Of a stretch of 64,000 nucleotides of DNA, positions 36,350 through 44,260 are shown in pieces. Source of the DNA: Streptomyces sp. H27-H1 (lineage in GTDB: Bacteria; Actinomycetota; Actinomycetes; Streptomycetales; Streptomycetaceae). The notes beneath the pieces are model-generated. The model was not told the DNA's origin. It saw nothing but the letters and a program-made list of their open reading frames with translations, and did not search any database. Where the stretch lies: contig NZ_JAPNLJ010000012.1 of assembly GCF_026627445.1 (NCBI RefSeq), forward strand, positions 91,654-155,653, given 5' to 3'. The translations under genes were made by a program, and so were the position numbers. Position 1 is the stretch's first letter. The number at the start of each line of letters is the position of its first letter.

Positions 36350-37366
36350 TCAGGGGGCGGGCGGCGGGTCGACCAGCCGCCCGTCCTCCACCAGCATCCC
36401 GGCCCGTTTGACGTTGCGCAGGGTCGGGATCACCTCCACCTGATGGATGCCGGGCACCGCGCCGATCCGCTCGGTCAGGTACGTGTACAGGGCGTCGGCG
36501 TCCCTGCACACCACCACCGCGAGGATGTTCGCCGACCCGGTGACGACGGCCGCGAACGGCACCTCCGGGTGGCTCCCGATCGCGGCGCCCGCCTCGGCCA
36601 TCCGGGCCGGGGAAGCGGTCAGCATCAGGGTCGTCTCCGCCTCGTACCCCAGCGTCTGGGGCACGATCTCCACGTCGAGGTACATCGCCCCCGCCTCCCG
36701 CAGCCGCTCCAGCCGGCGCCGGGCGGTGGACTCAGAGAGCCCCGTCGCGCGGGCCAGCTCCGGGTATCCGGCGCGGCCGTCCCGGCCGAGTACGGCCAGG
36801 ATCGCGAGCTCCGTGTCGTCCAGGGTGTACCGCTCGCTCTGGTCACCGGACGGCCGCGGCGGCTCCAGGGCGGCCACCTGGTCGGGGCGCAGTACGTCCA
36901 GGCCGAGCCACCGGTCCGGGCCGCCGGTGAACTTTCGCAGGATGGTGTGGGCCGAGACCCCGGTCACCCGGCGGGTGCGCGGCAGCTTGTCGAGGAGCAG
37001 GGTGTCGCGGTCGGAGCGGTTGCGGGCCTTGGTCAGGCAGTGGATGTCCGTGCCGCCGGAGCCCAGCTTCACCCAGCCGATGTCCGGACGGCGGGCCAGC
37101 GCGTCCGCGACCGACCCCGCGGCGTCGGGGGCGCACTGCACGCGCAGCCAGGACTCGAAGAAGCCGACCCGGTTGCCCAGGGGCAGTCCGAGCACCCGGA
37201 CCAGGCCTTCGCCGTGCAGCCGGCGGTAGCGGCGTACGACGGTCTGGTCGGAGACCCCCAGGACCTCGGCGAGACGGCTGAACGCGGCCCGGCCGTCGAT
37301 CATGAGGGCCTGGATCAACGCCCGGTCGAGGGAGTCCATCACGGGCGTCTGCATGGTTTCCATCAT
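36350..37366 (-). CDS. Lrp/AsnC regulator with two tandem modules
   Basis: 338 residues, twice the usual 150-170. Two HTH units: MDSLDRALIQALMIDGRAAFSRLAEVLGVSDQTVVRRYRRL (about 10-50) and LDDTELAILAVLGRDGRAGYPELARATGLSESTARRRLERL (about 180-220), each followed by an AsnC-type effector domain. The fused dimer would bind DNA as a pseudo-dimer and probably senses an amino acid or related metabolite. Divergent from the DHA2 exporter, 119 bases away, which is its probable target. The ATG at 37354 is an alternative start. Confidence 0.9.
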   Translation of the reverse strand: MMETMQTPVMDSLDRALIQALMIDGRAAFSRLAEVLGVSDQTVVRRYRRLHGEGLVRVLGLPLGNRVGFFESWLRVQCAPDAAGSVADALARRPDIGWVKLGSGGTDIHCLTKARNRSDRDTLLLDKLPRTRRVTGVSAHTILRKFTGGPDRWLGLDVLRPDQVAALEPPRPSGDQSERYTLDDTELAILAVLGRDGRAGYPELARATGLSESTARRRLERLREAGAMYLDVEIVPQTLGYEAETTLMLTASPARMAEAGAAIGSHPEVPFAAVVTGSANILAVVVCRDADALYTYLTERIGAVPGIHQVEVIPTLRNVKRAGMLVEDGRLVDPPPAP

Positions 37367-37485
37367 GGCAGGGCGCCCGGTAGATGAAATCCGCCGGATT
37401 CCGGGTCCTGGGTGGGGGATGCGGGGACCGGGCTGCCACCTTGAGATCCACGACCCCCTGCCTGTGGAAGCCGAGGAGAACCCCC

Positions 37486-39024
37486 ATGCGTAAATGGCTG
37501 CCGCTGACGGCGGTGTGTCTCGGGGCCTTCATGCTCCTCGTCGACGTCACGATCGTGACCGTCGCCCTGCCCGACATGGCAGCCGACATGCACACCGGGT
37601 TCTCCGGCCTCCAGTGGGTGATGGACGTCTACGCCCTCGCCCTGGCCGCCCTGCTGCTCGGCGCCGGTTCGCTCGCCGACCGGATCGGCCGTCGCCGCGT
37701 CTACCTCGGCGGGCTCGGACTCTTCGCCGCCGCCTCCCTCGCCTGCGGCCTGGCCCAGGGCCCGGCGGCGCTCATCGCCTTCCGCGCCGTCCAGGGCATC
37801 GGCGGCGCCGCGATGTTCGCCACCACCATGGCCCTGCTCAGCTCCACCTACCAGGGCCGCGACCGGGGCGTCGCCTTCGGAGTCTGGGGCGCGGTCAACG
37901 GAGCGGCCGCCGCGGCCGGTCCGATCATCGGCGGGCTGCTCACCGAGCAGTTCGGCTGGCGCTGGATCTTCTTCATCAACCTCCCGGTCTGCGCCCTCGC
38001 CGTCTACGTCACCCTCAAGGCGGTGACGGAATCCCGCGACCCGCACGCCAAGGGCCTGGACCTGCCCGGCATGGCCACCTTCACCGCCGGCGCCGCGGCC
38101 GTCACCTACGCCCTCATCCGCGGCGGCGAGAACGGCTGGACCTCCCTCACCACCCTCGCCCTGTTCGCCCTGGGAGCCGCCTCCTTCGCGGCCTTCGTCC
38201 TCGTCGAACTGCGCGGCTCCCGTCCGATGCTGGACCTCTCGCTCTTCCGCAGCCCGGTCTTCGTCGCCGTGATGACCGCCTCGCTGCTGATGTCCGGCGC
38301 CGCCTTCGGCTACCTGATGTACGTCTCCCTGTGGCTGCAGACCGCCGAGGGCATGGGACCGGTCGGCGCCGGTCTGGCGCTGCTGCCGATGAGCCTGGCC
38401 GGCTTCTTCGTCGCCGCGGCCTCCGGCAAGCTCCTGCACGGGGCCTCGCCCCGGATCACCATCGGCGGCGGGCTGCTCCTCATCGCCGTCGGCGCGCTGC
38501 TCCAGGGCTGGATGCTCGACGCGGGCGACGGCTGGACGGCGCTGGTGGCGGGCCTGGCCGTCACCGGGGTGGGCGTCGGCCTGATCTCCCCGGCCCTGGC
38601 GGCCGCCGCGATGGGGGCCGTGCCCCCGGCCCGGGCGGGCATGGCCGGCGGCGCCCTGAACACCGCGCGACAGCTGGGCATGGCGCTCGGCATCGCGGTG
38701 CTCGGCGCGGTGTTCCAGTCCGGGCTGGCCGACGGCCTCGCCGGCTCCGGGCAGCCGCACGGCACGGCCGAGGCGCTGGCCGGCGGCGGGGCGGCGCAGC
38801 TGCTGCACACCGTTCCGGGGGCCGGGGCCTGGGTGGAGGCGGCCTTCGCGAGCGGGCTGCGCGACACCTTCTGGGTCTCGGGGGCGATGGGTCTGGCCGG
38901 GGCGCTGATCCTGGTGCTGCTGGTCCGCCGGCCGGCCGCCACCGCTCCGCCCGCCGGCCCGGCCCCGCTGCCGGGCCAGGCCTCCGGGGCGGCGGACCGG
39001 GCCGCCGGACGCGCCGCCGCCTGA
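37486..39024 (+). CDS. DHA2-family MFS exporter (14 TMS)
   Basis: 512 residues from the ATG at 37486, GAGGAG upstream. Fourteen predicted helices, LLVDVTIVTVALPDMA in helix 1, GSLADRIGRRRVYLGG after helix 2, and the drug-export motif C region (GAVNGAAAAAGPIIGG). Proton-driven export of drugs or, in this pairing with an Lrp regulator, possibly amino acids or metabolites. The C-terminus is Pro/Ala-rich. Followed by two successive terminators. Confidence 0.92.
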   Translation: MRKWLPLTAVCLGAFMLLVDVTIVTVALPDMAADMHTGFSGLQWVMDVYALALAALLLGAGSLADRIGRRRVYLGGLGLFAAASLACGLAQGPAALIAFRAVQGIGGAAMFATTMALLSSTYQGRDRGVAFGVWGAVNGAAAAAGPIIGGLLTEQFGWRWIFFINLPVCALAVYVTLKAVTESRDPHAKGLDLPGMATFTAGAAAVTYALIRGGENGWTSLTTLALFALGAASFAAFVLVELRGSRPMLDLSLFRSPVFVAVMTASLLMSGAAFGYLMYVSLWLQTAEGMGPVGAGLALLPMSLAGFFVAAASGKLLHGASPRITIGGGLLLIAVGALLQGWMLDAGDGWTALVAGLAVTGVGVGLISPALAAAAMGAVPPARAGMAGGALNTARQLGMALGIAVLGAVFQSGLADGLAGSGQPHGTAEALAGGGAAQLLHTVPGAGAWVEAAFASGLRDTFWVSGAMGLAGALILVLLVRRPAATAPPAGPAPLPGQASGAADRAAGRAAA

Positions 39025-39036
39025 GCCGCCCGGACG

Positions 39037-39070
39037 GGCGTACGGGGCTGCGCGCGAAGCCCCGTACGCC
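39037..39070 (+). terminator. Terminator 1 after exporter gene
   Basis: GGCGTACGGGGCT with perfect complement (39058-39070) and an 8-base loop, 13 bases after the stop. Confidence 0.8.
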
Positions 39071-39087
39071 GCCTCGCGCACGACCTG

Positions 39088-39122
39088 GAACGCCCCGGAT
39101 CCGACGCGGATCCGGGGCGTTC
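39088..39122 (+). terminator. Terminator 2 after exporter gene
   Basis: GAACGCCCCGGATCCG with perfect complement and a 3-base loop, 18 bases after terminator 1; a tandem terminator arrangement. Confidence 0.8.
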
Positions 39123-39277
39123 GGGCGTTCGGCCCCCGAGGGGGACCGGGAGGGTGAATCTTCGAACGCGCTGTCGTGCCGAATCGTTTCGCCGGGCTCG
39201 TCCGCTCCTACGCTGCCCGCGGATGCCAACCGGACCCGGCATCCGAGGAACCCGAGGAACCCGAGAAACGGACTCCC

Positions 39278-39826
39278 ATGCGTCTTCGCACCACCGCCGC
39301 CGCACTCGTAGGCGCCCTCGCGCTCGTCCTGCCGACCGCCGGACTGTCGCACGCCAACGACCACGACGACGACCGAGAGCACCTCGGCACGCTGCACTAC
39401 CGGTACACCGACGAGGACGGCGACCACCGCAACGGTCAGCTCCACCCGGGGGACAACGACACCTGCTACCGGCTGACGCACACCACCGAGCGCCGCCCGG
39501 CCTTCGAGGTGAAGAACGAGACCGACTCCCTCGCGGTGGTCTACAGCAACCGCGACTGCGGCGGGGTGGCGGTAGCGGAGCTGGAGCCGGGCGAGCGGCT
39601 GCGCGACACCGAGGTGGCCTCCGTCTACTTCAAGCCGCTCGACGACGACGGCCGCCACGACGGTCGCCACGACTGGCGCGACGAGGAGAACGACGGACGG
39701 CACGACGGCGGCCGTGACGAGTGGCGCGACGACGAGGACCGCAGCATCGGCGGACGCGCCGCCTCCGCGCCGGCCGGCCAGGCCACGCCGGACATGCTCG
39801 ACTCGATCTTCCGCAACATCGGCTGA
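39278..39826 (+). CDS. Small secreted Asp/Arg-rich protein
   Basis: 182 residues from the ATG at 39278, which begins a clean signal peptide (RLRTTAAALVGALALVLPTAGLSHA, about 1-27). The mature part has a beta-gamma-crystallin/peptidase-inhibitor-like segment with two Cys (NDTCYRL and NRDCGGVAV), then a low-complexity tail of repeated DGRHDGRHDWRD-type units (about 125-155). Family not recognised. The His/Asp repeats could bind metal. Three near-identical 9-base repeats lie just before the start. Confidence 0.75.
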   Translation: MRLRTTAAALVGALALVLPTAGLSHANDHDDDREHLGTLHYRYTDEDGDHRNGQLHPGDNDTCYRLTHTTERRPAFEVKNETDSLAVVYSNRDCGGVAVAELEPGERLRDTEVASVYFKPLDDDGRHDGRHDWRDEENDGRHDGGRDEWRDDEDRSIGGRAASAPAGQATPDMLDSIFRNIG

Positions 39827-39862
39827 TCCCGCGCCCGGCCCTGGCCGGGCGCGCCCGAAGGA

Positions 39863-39889
39863 CCCGGCACCCCGATGGGGGGTGCCGGG
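39863..39889 (+). terminator. Terminator with T-run
   Basis: CCCGGCACCCC stem with perfect complement (39879-39889) followed by CCCTTT. Confidence 0.85.
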
Positions 39890-39919
39890 CCCTTTCGTAT
39901 GCCGTGGATGGCCGGGGTG

Positions 39920-41389
39920 TCAGCGGCCGGCGGGCCGGGCAGCTCCGGCCGCGAGCCAGTGCACCACGTCAGCGGCCGTGTAGGGCTCGGCGTTCGGGGC
40001 GAGCCTCGGGAGGAACGACAGGTCCTTGCCGATCGTCACCAGCGGGGGCTCCACCCGGCCGTGCGGCCGGCGCTGGGCCAGTCCGATGGTGGCCAGCAGA
40101 CCGTTGCACAGGCACTGGCGGCCCTTGGTGTCGGCCGCGTCGCCACCCTTGCGGACGTAGGCGGCCACCGGCTCGGCCGCGCACCGGTAGGCCAGACCGC
40201 GCGGGCCCCGTACGGGAGTGCGCAGGAACCCGAGGTCGCAGACCCGGCGCCGGGCCTCGGCCACCTCCGGCTCGGCAACCGTCCCCGGCAGGTCCGCCAC
40301 CTTGAACGGGAACGAGGTCGGGGAGGCCTCGGGGTCGTTGCGGACCGAGAGGGTGCCTGCGCGGGCCTGGTCGAGCAGCTCCTCGCGCAGGTGGCGGGCC
40401 ATCCCCGACTCCTCGCACAGGGCGAACGCGCTGCCGATCTGGACCCCGGCCGCGCCGTCGTCGAGCGCCCCGGCCACGGCCTCGGGACTGGCCTGGCCGC
40501 CGGCGAGCCAGAACGGCAGCCCGAGCGCCGACATCTTGGCGAGATCGGGGTTGTCGCGCGGGCCGTAGACCGGCTCGCCCTCCTCGTCGAGCCGCATCGG
40601 CCCGCGTGGCGGGGCGCTGTGCCCGCCGGCCTGGCTGGTCTCGATGACGAAGCCGTCGGGGCGGGTGATCTCGTCCCGGGCCAGATAGGTGGCCAGCACC
40701 GGCAGCGAGACGATGGCCAGCACGTGGGGGCGGCGCAGCGGCCCGGGCAGGTGCCCGGCGAGCAGGGCCGCGGGGTCGAAGAGGTGCTCCAGGGGCTCCT
40801 CCCCCTGAGGTCCTCCCTCTACATGGATCTTGCTCACGCAGCGTTCGTACCGCGCCAGCCGGGAGGCGAGGGCAGGGATGTGACCGGGGACTCCCGCGCC
40901 CACGAGCACGTAGTCGACGCCTGCCAGGATCGCGCCGAACATCGCGGGGGCCGTGGCGAGCTGGATCTTCTCCAGGTAGTTGATGCCGATGACACCTTCA
41001 TGTCCCTCCTTGGCGAGCCAGACCTCGACGAAGTTGCCGAGGACGGTGAGGATCTCGGCCTGCGACCCGCCCGTCGCCCGCAGTCGCGGGGTGGTGCGCA
41101 TCGCCGCGCCGTCCGCGAGGCCCTCCTCGCGGAAATAGAGGTCCAGCGCGGCCTGGGCGAGCTCCGGCAGCGGGAAGGCCGCCAGCGCCCGGCGGGCGTG
41201 GCCGCCGGGGTCGCCGGTCTGCAGTACGCGGGCCAGTACGACGTCCAGGGCGGTCCCGGAGACCACCCCCAGCTGGCCCTCGCCGGAGACGGCCCCGGCC
41301 AGCCGCCAGCCGGAGACGCCGACGCCCATGCCGCCCTGGATCAGCCAGGGATGGTGCGCGGCGGGGGCGGTCGTGGGGGGCTGCGGCAT
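39920..41389 (-). CDS. Nitronate monooxygenase/PfaD-like flavoprotein
   Basis: 489 residues, FMN-binding TIM-barrel of the 2-nitropropane dioxygenase family. N-terminal WLIQGGMGVGVSGWRLAGAVS, FVIETSQAGGHSAPPRGP and LPFWLAGGQASPEAVAGALDDGAAGVQIGSAF match the phosphate-binding loops. It is longer than simple nitronate monooxygenases (about 350) and has a C-terminal Cys-containing part (GRQCLCNGLLATIG), as in PfaD-type enoyl reductases. No polyunsaturated fatty acid synthase genes adjoin. GAGGAC precedes the ATG. A palindrome 24 bases upstream suggests repression. Confidence 0.85.
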   Translation of the reverse strand: MPQPPTTAPAAHHPWLIQGGMGVGVSGWRLAGAVSGEGQLGVVSGTALDVVLARVLQTGDPGGHARRALAAFPLPELAQAALDLYFREEGLADGAAMRTTPRLRATGGSQAEILTVLGNFVEVWLAKEGHEGVIGINYLEKIQLATAPAMFGAILAGVDYVLVGAGVPGHIPALASRLARYERCVSKIHVEGGPQGEEPLEHLFDPAALLAGHLPGPLRRPHVLAIVSLPVLATYLARDEITRPDGFVIETSQAGGHSAPPRGPMRLDEEGEPVYGPRDNPDLAKMSALGLPFWLAGGQASPEAVAGALDDGAAGVQIGSAFALCEESGMARHLREELLDQARAGTLSVRNDPEASPTSFPFKVADLPGTVAEPEVAEARRRVCDLGFLRTPVRGPRGLAYRCAAEPVAAYVRKGGDAADTKGRQCLCNGLLATIGLAQRRPHGRVEPPLVTIGKDLSFLPRLAPNAEPYTAADVVHWLAAGAARPAGR

Positions 41390-41412
41390 GGGTCACGTCC
41401 TCGGAATCACCC

Positions 41413-41434
41413 GAACCTACGGTTCCGTAGGTTC
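41413..41434 (-). promoter_or_regulatory. Palindromic operator before the flavoprotein gene
   Basis: GAACCTACGG (41413-41422), two central bases, and the exact complement (41425-41434). The minus-strand TAGGTT inside it (41419-41414) may serve as the -10. This kind of site is typical for TetR-type repressors; no such gene is adjacent, so the regulator acts from elsewhere. Confidence 0.75.
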
Positions 41435-41531
41435 GCGATTTCCACTATGACCCGGGAGTCGCCCGCCGGATGGCGCCGAAGGTCCCGGCCCTCAGGGGCG
41501 CTGGACCCTGTCCGGCAGGGCGAATGGAACA

Positions 41532-41565
41532 GGGCCGCCCGGGGAGGTCTTCTCCCGGGCGGCCC
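41532..41565 (-). terminator. Terminator of the M4 protease gene
   Basis: GGGCCGCCCGGG with perfect complement (41554-41565), 48 bases past the protease stop. Confidence 0.8.
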
Positions 41566-41612
41566 CGTGATCTAGCGGTTCAGCTCTGGTTCACGCCCGG
41601 CCCCGGTGGGGG

Positions 41613-43880
41613 TCAGAAGGTGAGCTTCCAGCTGTCGATCTTGCCGGTGTCGAGGTTCGCGTTGTCGTTGACCCGGAGCTTCCACACTCCTTGGGCGACC
41701 TCGGACGAGGCGTTGACCGTGACGGACTTGATGATGTTGTCCGCACTGCCGCCGGAGCGGTTGTGCAGGTTGTAGAGGGTGCCGTCGGGGGCGACCAGGT
41801 CGACCTTCAGGTCACCGATGTAGGTGTGCAGGATGTTCAGGTCCACCTTGAGCGTGCTCGGGGCGTTGCCCGTGCGGTTCACGGTGATCGGCGAGTCGAC
41901 GGTCGCGTTGTCGGCGATCGCGTAGTCGGTGGTGTTCTCGAAGACGTTCGGCTGTGTGGTGCCGACCGTCCAGCTGAACGCCGCCGTCCCGGTCTTGCTC
42001 GCCGAGTCGGTCACCGTGACGGTCACGTTGGACGTGCCCGCCGTGGTGGCCGTACCCGAGATCAGGCCGGTGGAGGAGTTGATCGACAGCCCGGCCGGGA
42101 GACCGGTCGCCGCGTAGCTCAGGGCACCCGCGTTGGTGCTGGTGGCCTGGATCTGCAGGCTGACGGCGCTGCCCGTGACGGTGCTCTGGCTACCGGGGTT
42201 GGTGACCGTGACACCGCTGACGACGCGCGGACCGACCGCGATGGCGGCCCAGGCGTTGGCGGCGTTGTTGTACGTGGTCGAGCCGGCGCCGTACAGGTCG
42301 GCGGCGGCCTGCAGGGTGGCGGTACGGGCGGCCGCGTAGTTGGTGTTCGACCTGAACAGACCGGTGGTCAGGGCGCGGAACCAGATCTTGGACGCGGCGT
42401 CACGGCCGATCGCGGTGACCGGGAGGCCGTCGGAGGTCGGCGAGTCGTAGCTCACGCCGTTGACGACCTTGACGCCCGAGCCCTCGGAGGCCAGGTAGTA
42501 CCAGTGGTTGGCCGGACCCGAGGAGTAGTGGACGTCGATGCCGCCCAGACCCGAGTACCAGGCGTCCTTGGACGAGCCGTCCTTGCTCGGCTTGTCCATG
42601 TAGCGCAGCGGGGTGCCGTTGCCGCGGATGTCGATCTTCTCGCCGACCAGGTAGTCGCCGACGTCCTGCGGGTTGTTGGCGTAGAACTCCACCGCCGCCG
42701 CGAAGATGTCGGAGGTGGCCTCGTTCAGACCGCCCGGCTCACCGCTGTACGTCATGTTGCCGGTGACCGAGGTCAGGCCGTGCGTCATCTCGTGCGCGGC
42801 CACGTCGGTGGAGGTGAGTGGCTTGGCGTTGCCGTCACCGTCGCCGTACGTCATGCAGAAGCAGGAGTCGTCCCAGAAGGCGTTCACGTAGTTGTTGCCG
42901 TAGTGGACCCGGCTGTACGGGGAGACCCCGTCGTTGCGCAGGCCGTTGCGGCCGTGGACGTTCTTGTAGTAGTCCCACGTCACCTGCGCGCCGTAGTGGG
43001 CGTCGGCGGCGGCCGTCTCCAGGTTGGCCGGCAGGTTGTTGCCCCAGACGTCATCGGTGCCGGAGAACAGGGTGCCGGTGCCGGAGGTGGCCCGGTTCAG
43101 GTTGTTCGTCTTGTGACCGCCGCGCGAGGCGTCGTTCAGCGTGTAGTTGCTGCCCGACTGCGAGGTCCCGATCGTCACCTGGCCGCTGTACATGGTGTTG
43201 CCGGTGCCGGTCTCGATGGCCTGCCACTCGGTGATCTTGGCGCCGGTCCTGGCGTTGGTCACCACGTGCAGGGCGTTCGGGGTGCCGTCGTGCTGGAGGC
43301 CGCCGACGACGGTCTCGAACGCGAGGACCGGAACGCCCTCGGCCGCCCAGATCACCTTGCGGGCGCCCTTGGAGGCCTTGGTCTCCTTGGAGCCCTCGGC
43401 GTTGGCGGCGGAGACCGCCTGGCCCTCCGCCGCGGACGGGGTGACGGTGGCGTTGGTGTCCGCGACCTTGATGTCGTGGTGGGTGGCCTTGGTGACGCTC
43501 TTGGTGACGCCGTCCTTGGCATGGATGGTCAGGTCACCGCCGAGCACCGGTATGCCGGCGTAGGTGCGCTCGTACGTGGTGTGCGTGGTGCCGTCCGCGT
43601 CCTTGACCACGTCACGGACGACGAGCTTCTCCGAGCCGCCGAGGCCGAGGCCCTTGGCGGCCTGCACGGTGGTGGAGTTGGCCTCGGCCAGGAGCGTCGC
43701 ACGCTCCGAAGCGCTGAGTGCGCGGTTGGCCGCGCCCGGGTTGGACTGGGCGACCGCCGCAGCCTGCGACGCGGTGGCGTCGGCAGTGGCGGTACCGGTC
43801 TGGATGCCTACGGCGAGTAGAGCGGCCGCGGCAACAAGCGCGCCGGCCGTGGTGGCACGCCGCTGAGGGGTGGGACTCAA
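41613..43880 (-). CDS. Secreted M4 (thermolysin-like) metalloprotease
   Basis: 755 residues from a TTG start at 43880, chosen because AAGGAG stands 6 bases upstream and the signal peptide (about 8-33) follows at once. Domains: FTP and PepSY propeptide (about 40-200), M4 catalytic domain with zinc ligands HEMTH (H363, E364, H367) and E387 in NEATSD, M4 C-terminal domain, an Ig-like putative domain (NPGSQSTVTGSAVSLQI onward, about 545-630) and a C-terminal P-domain (about 640-755, ending DSWKLTF). Exported neutral protease, autoprocessed; the two last domains probably aid folding or substrate binding. No regulator adjoins. Confidence 0.93.
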   Translation of the reverse strand: MSPTPQRRATTAGALVAAAALLAVGIQTGTATADATASQAAAVAQSNPGAANRALSASERATLLAEANSTTVQAAKGLGLGGSEKLVVRDVVKDADGTTHTTYERTYAGIPVLGGDLTIHAKDGVTKSVTKATHHDIKVADTNATVTPSAAEGQAVSAANAEGSKETKASKGARKVIWAAEGVPVLAFETVVGGLQHDGTPNALHVVTNARTGAKITEWQAIETGTGNTMYSGQVTIGTSQSGSNYTLNDASRGGHKTNNLNRATSGTGTLFSGTDDVWGNNLPANLETAAADAHYGAQVTWDYYKNVHGRNGLRNDGVSPYSRVHYGNNYVNAFWDDSCFCMTYGDGDGNAKPLTSTDVAAHEMTHGLTSVTGNMTYSGEPGGLNEATSDIFAAAVEFYANNPQDVGDYLVGEKIDIRGNGTPLRYMDKPSKDGSSKDAWYSGLGGIDVHYSSGPANHWYYLASEGSGVKVVNGVSYDSPTSDGLPVTAIGRDAASKIWFRALTTGLFRSNTNYAAARTATLQAAADLYGAGSTTYNNAANAWAAIAVGPRVVSGVTVTNPGSQSTVTGSAVSLQIQATSTNAGALSYAATGLPAGLSINSSTGLISGTATTAGTSNVTVTVTDSASKTGTAAFSWTVGTTQPNVFENTTDYAIADNATVDSPITVNRTGNAPSTLKVDLNILHTYIGDLKVDLVAPDGTLYNLHNRSGGSADNIIKSVTVNASSEVAQGVWKLRVNDNANLDTGKIDSWKLTF

Positions 43881-44260
43881 CGCAGACTCCTTCTGCAAGG
43901 GGGGTTCCGGATGGCTGGGTGGGCCTCCGGGCAGATCGGGCTGGTGCGAAGAACGGTCGAAGAGTGCCACTTGAGCGTCGTGATGTCAGGGCCGCGTCAA
44001 CATGTTGGCCGGAAATCGTTCGTTGTCCGAAGAGACGTATCCGGTATGCGGAACATTCACTTGAGTGTGAGAGAGAAGCCCTCAATATCCCGAATGTGCG
44101 ACACCGACCGCTAACGCTTGAGCAACAAGATGTCCGGTTCCGGGAAACGGCATTTACCGTACGGGCGTTTGTCGTACTGTTTCCCGGTGCGTCTGATGTC
44201 CGCTGCCTGGGGAAGCCGCGGACTCGCGCCACCGTCATAGACCACGTGCCAGGGGGGCCC
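43881..44260. promoter_or_regulatory. Divergent protease/EPS control region with hairpin
   Basis: 380 bases, comparatively A/T-rich, no gene. Contains a nested inverted repeat: outer CCGGGAAAC/GTTTCCCGG (44140-44148 and 44179-44187) and inner GTACG/CGTAC. TTTACC (44153-44158) and TACTGT (44175-44180), 16 apart, could be a promoter toward the sugar transferase, with the repeat overlapping it as an operator. Prediction only. Confidence 0.45.
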
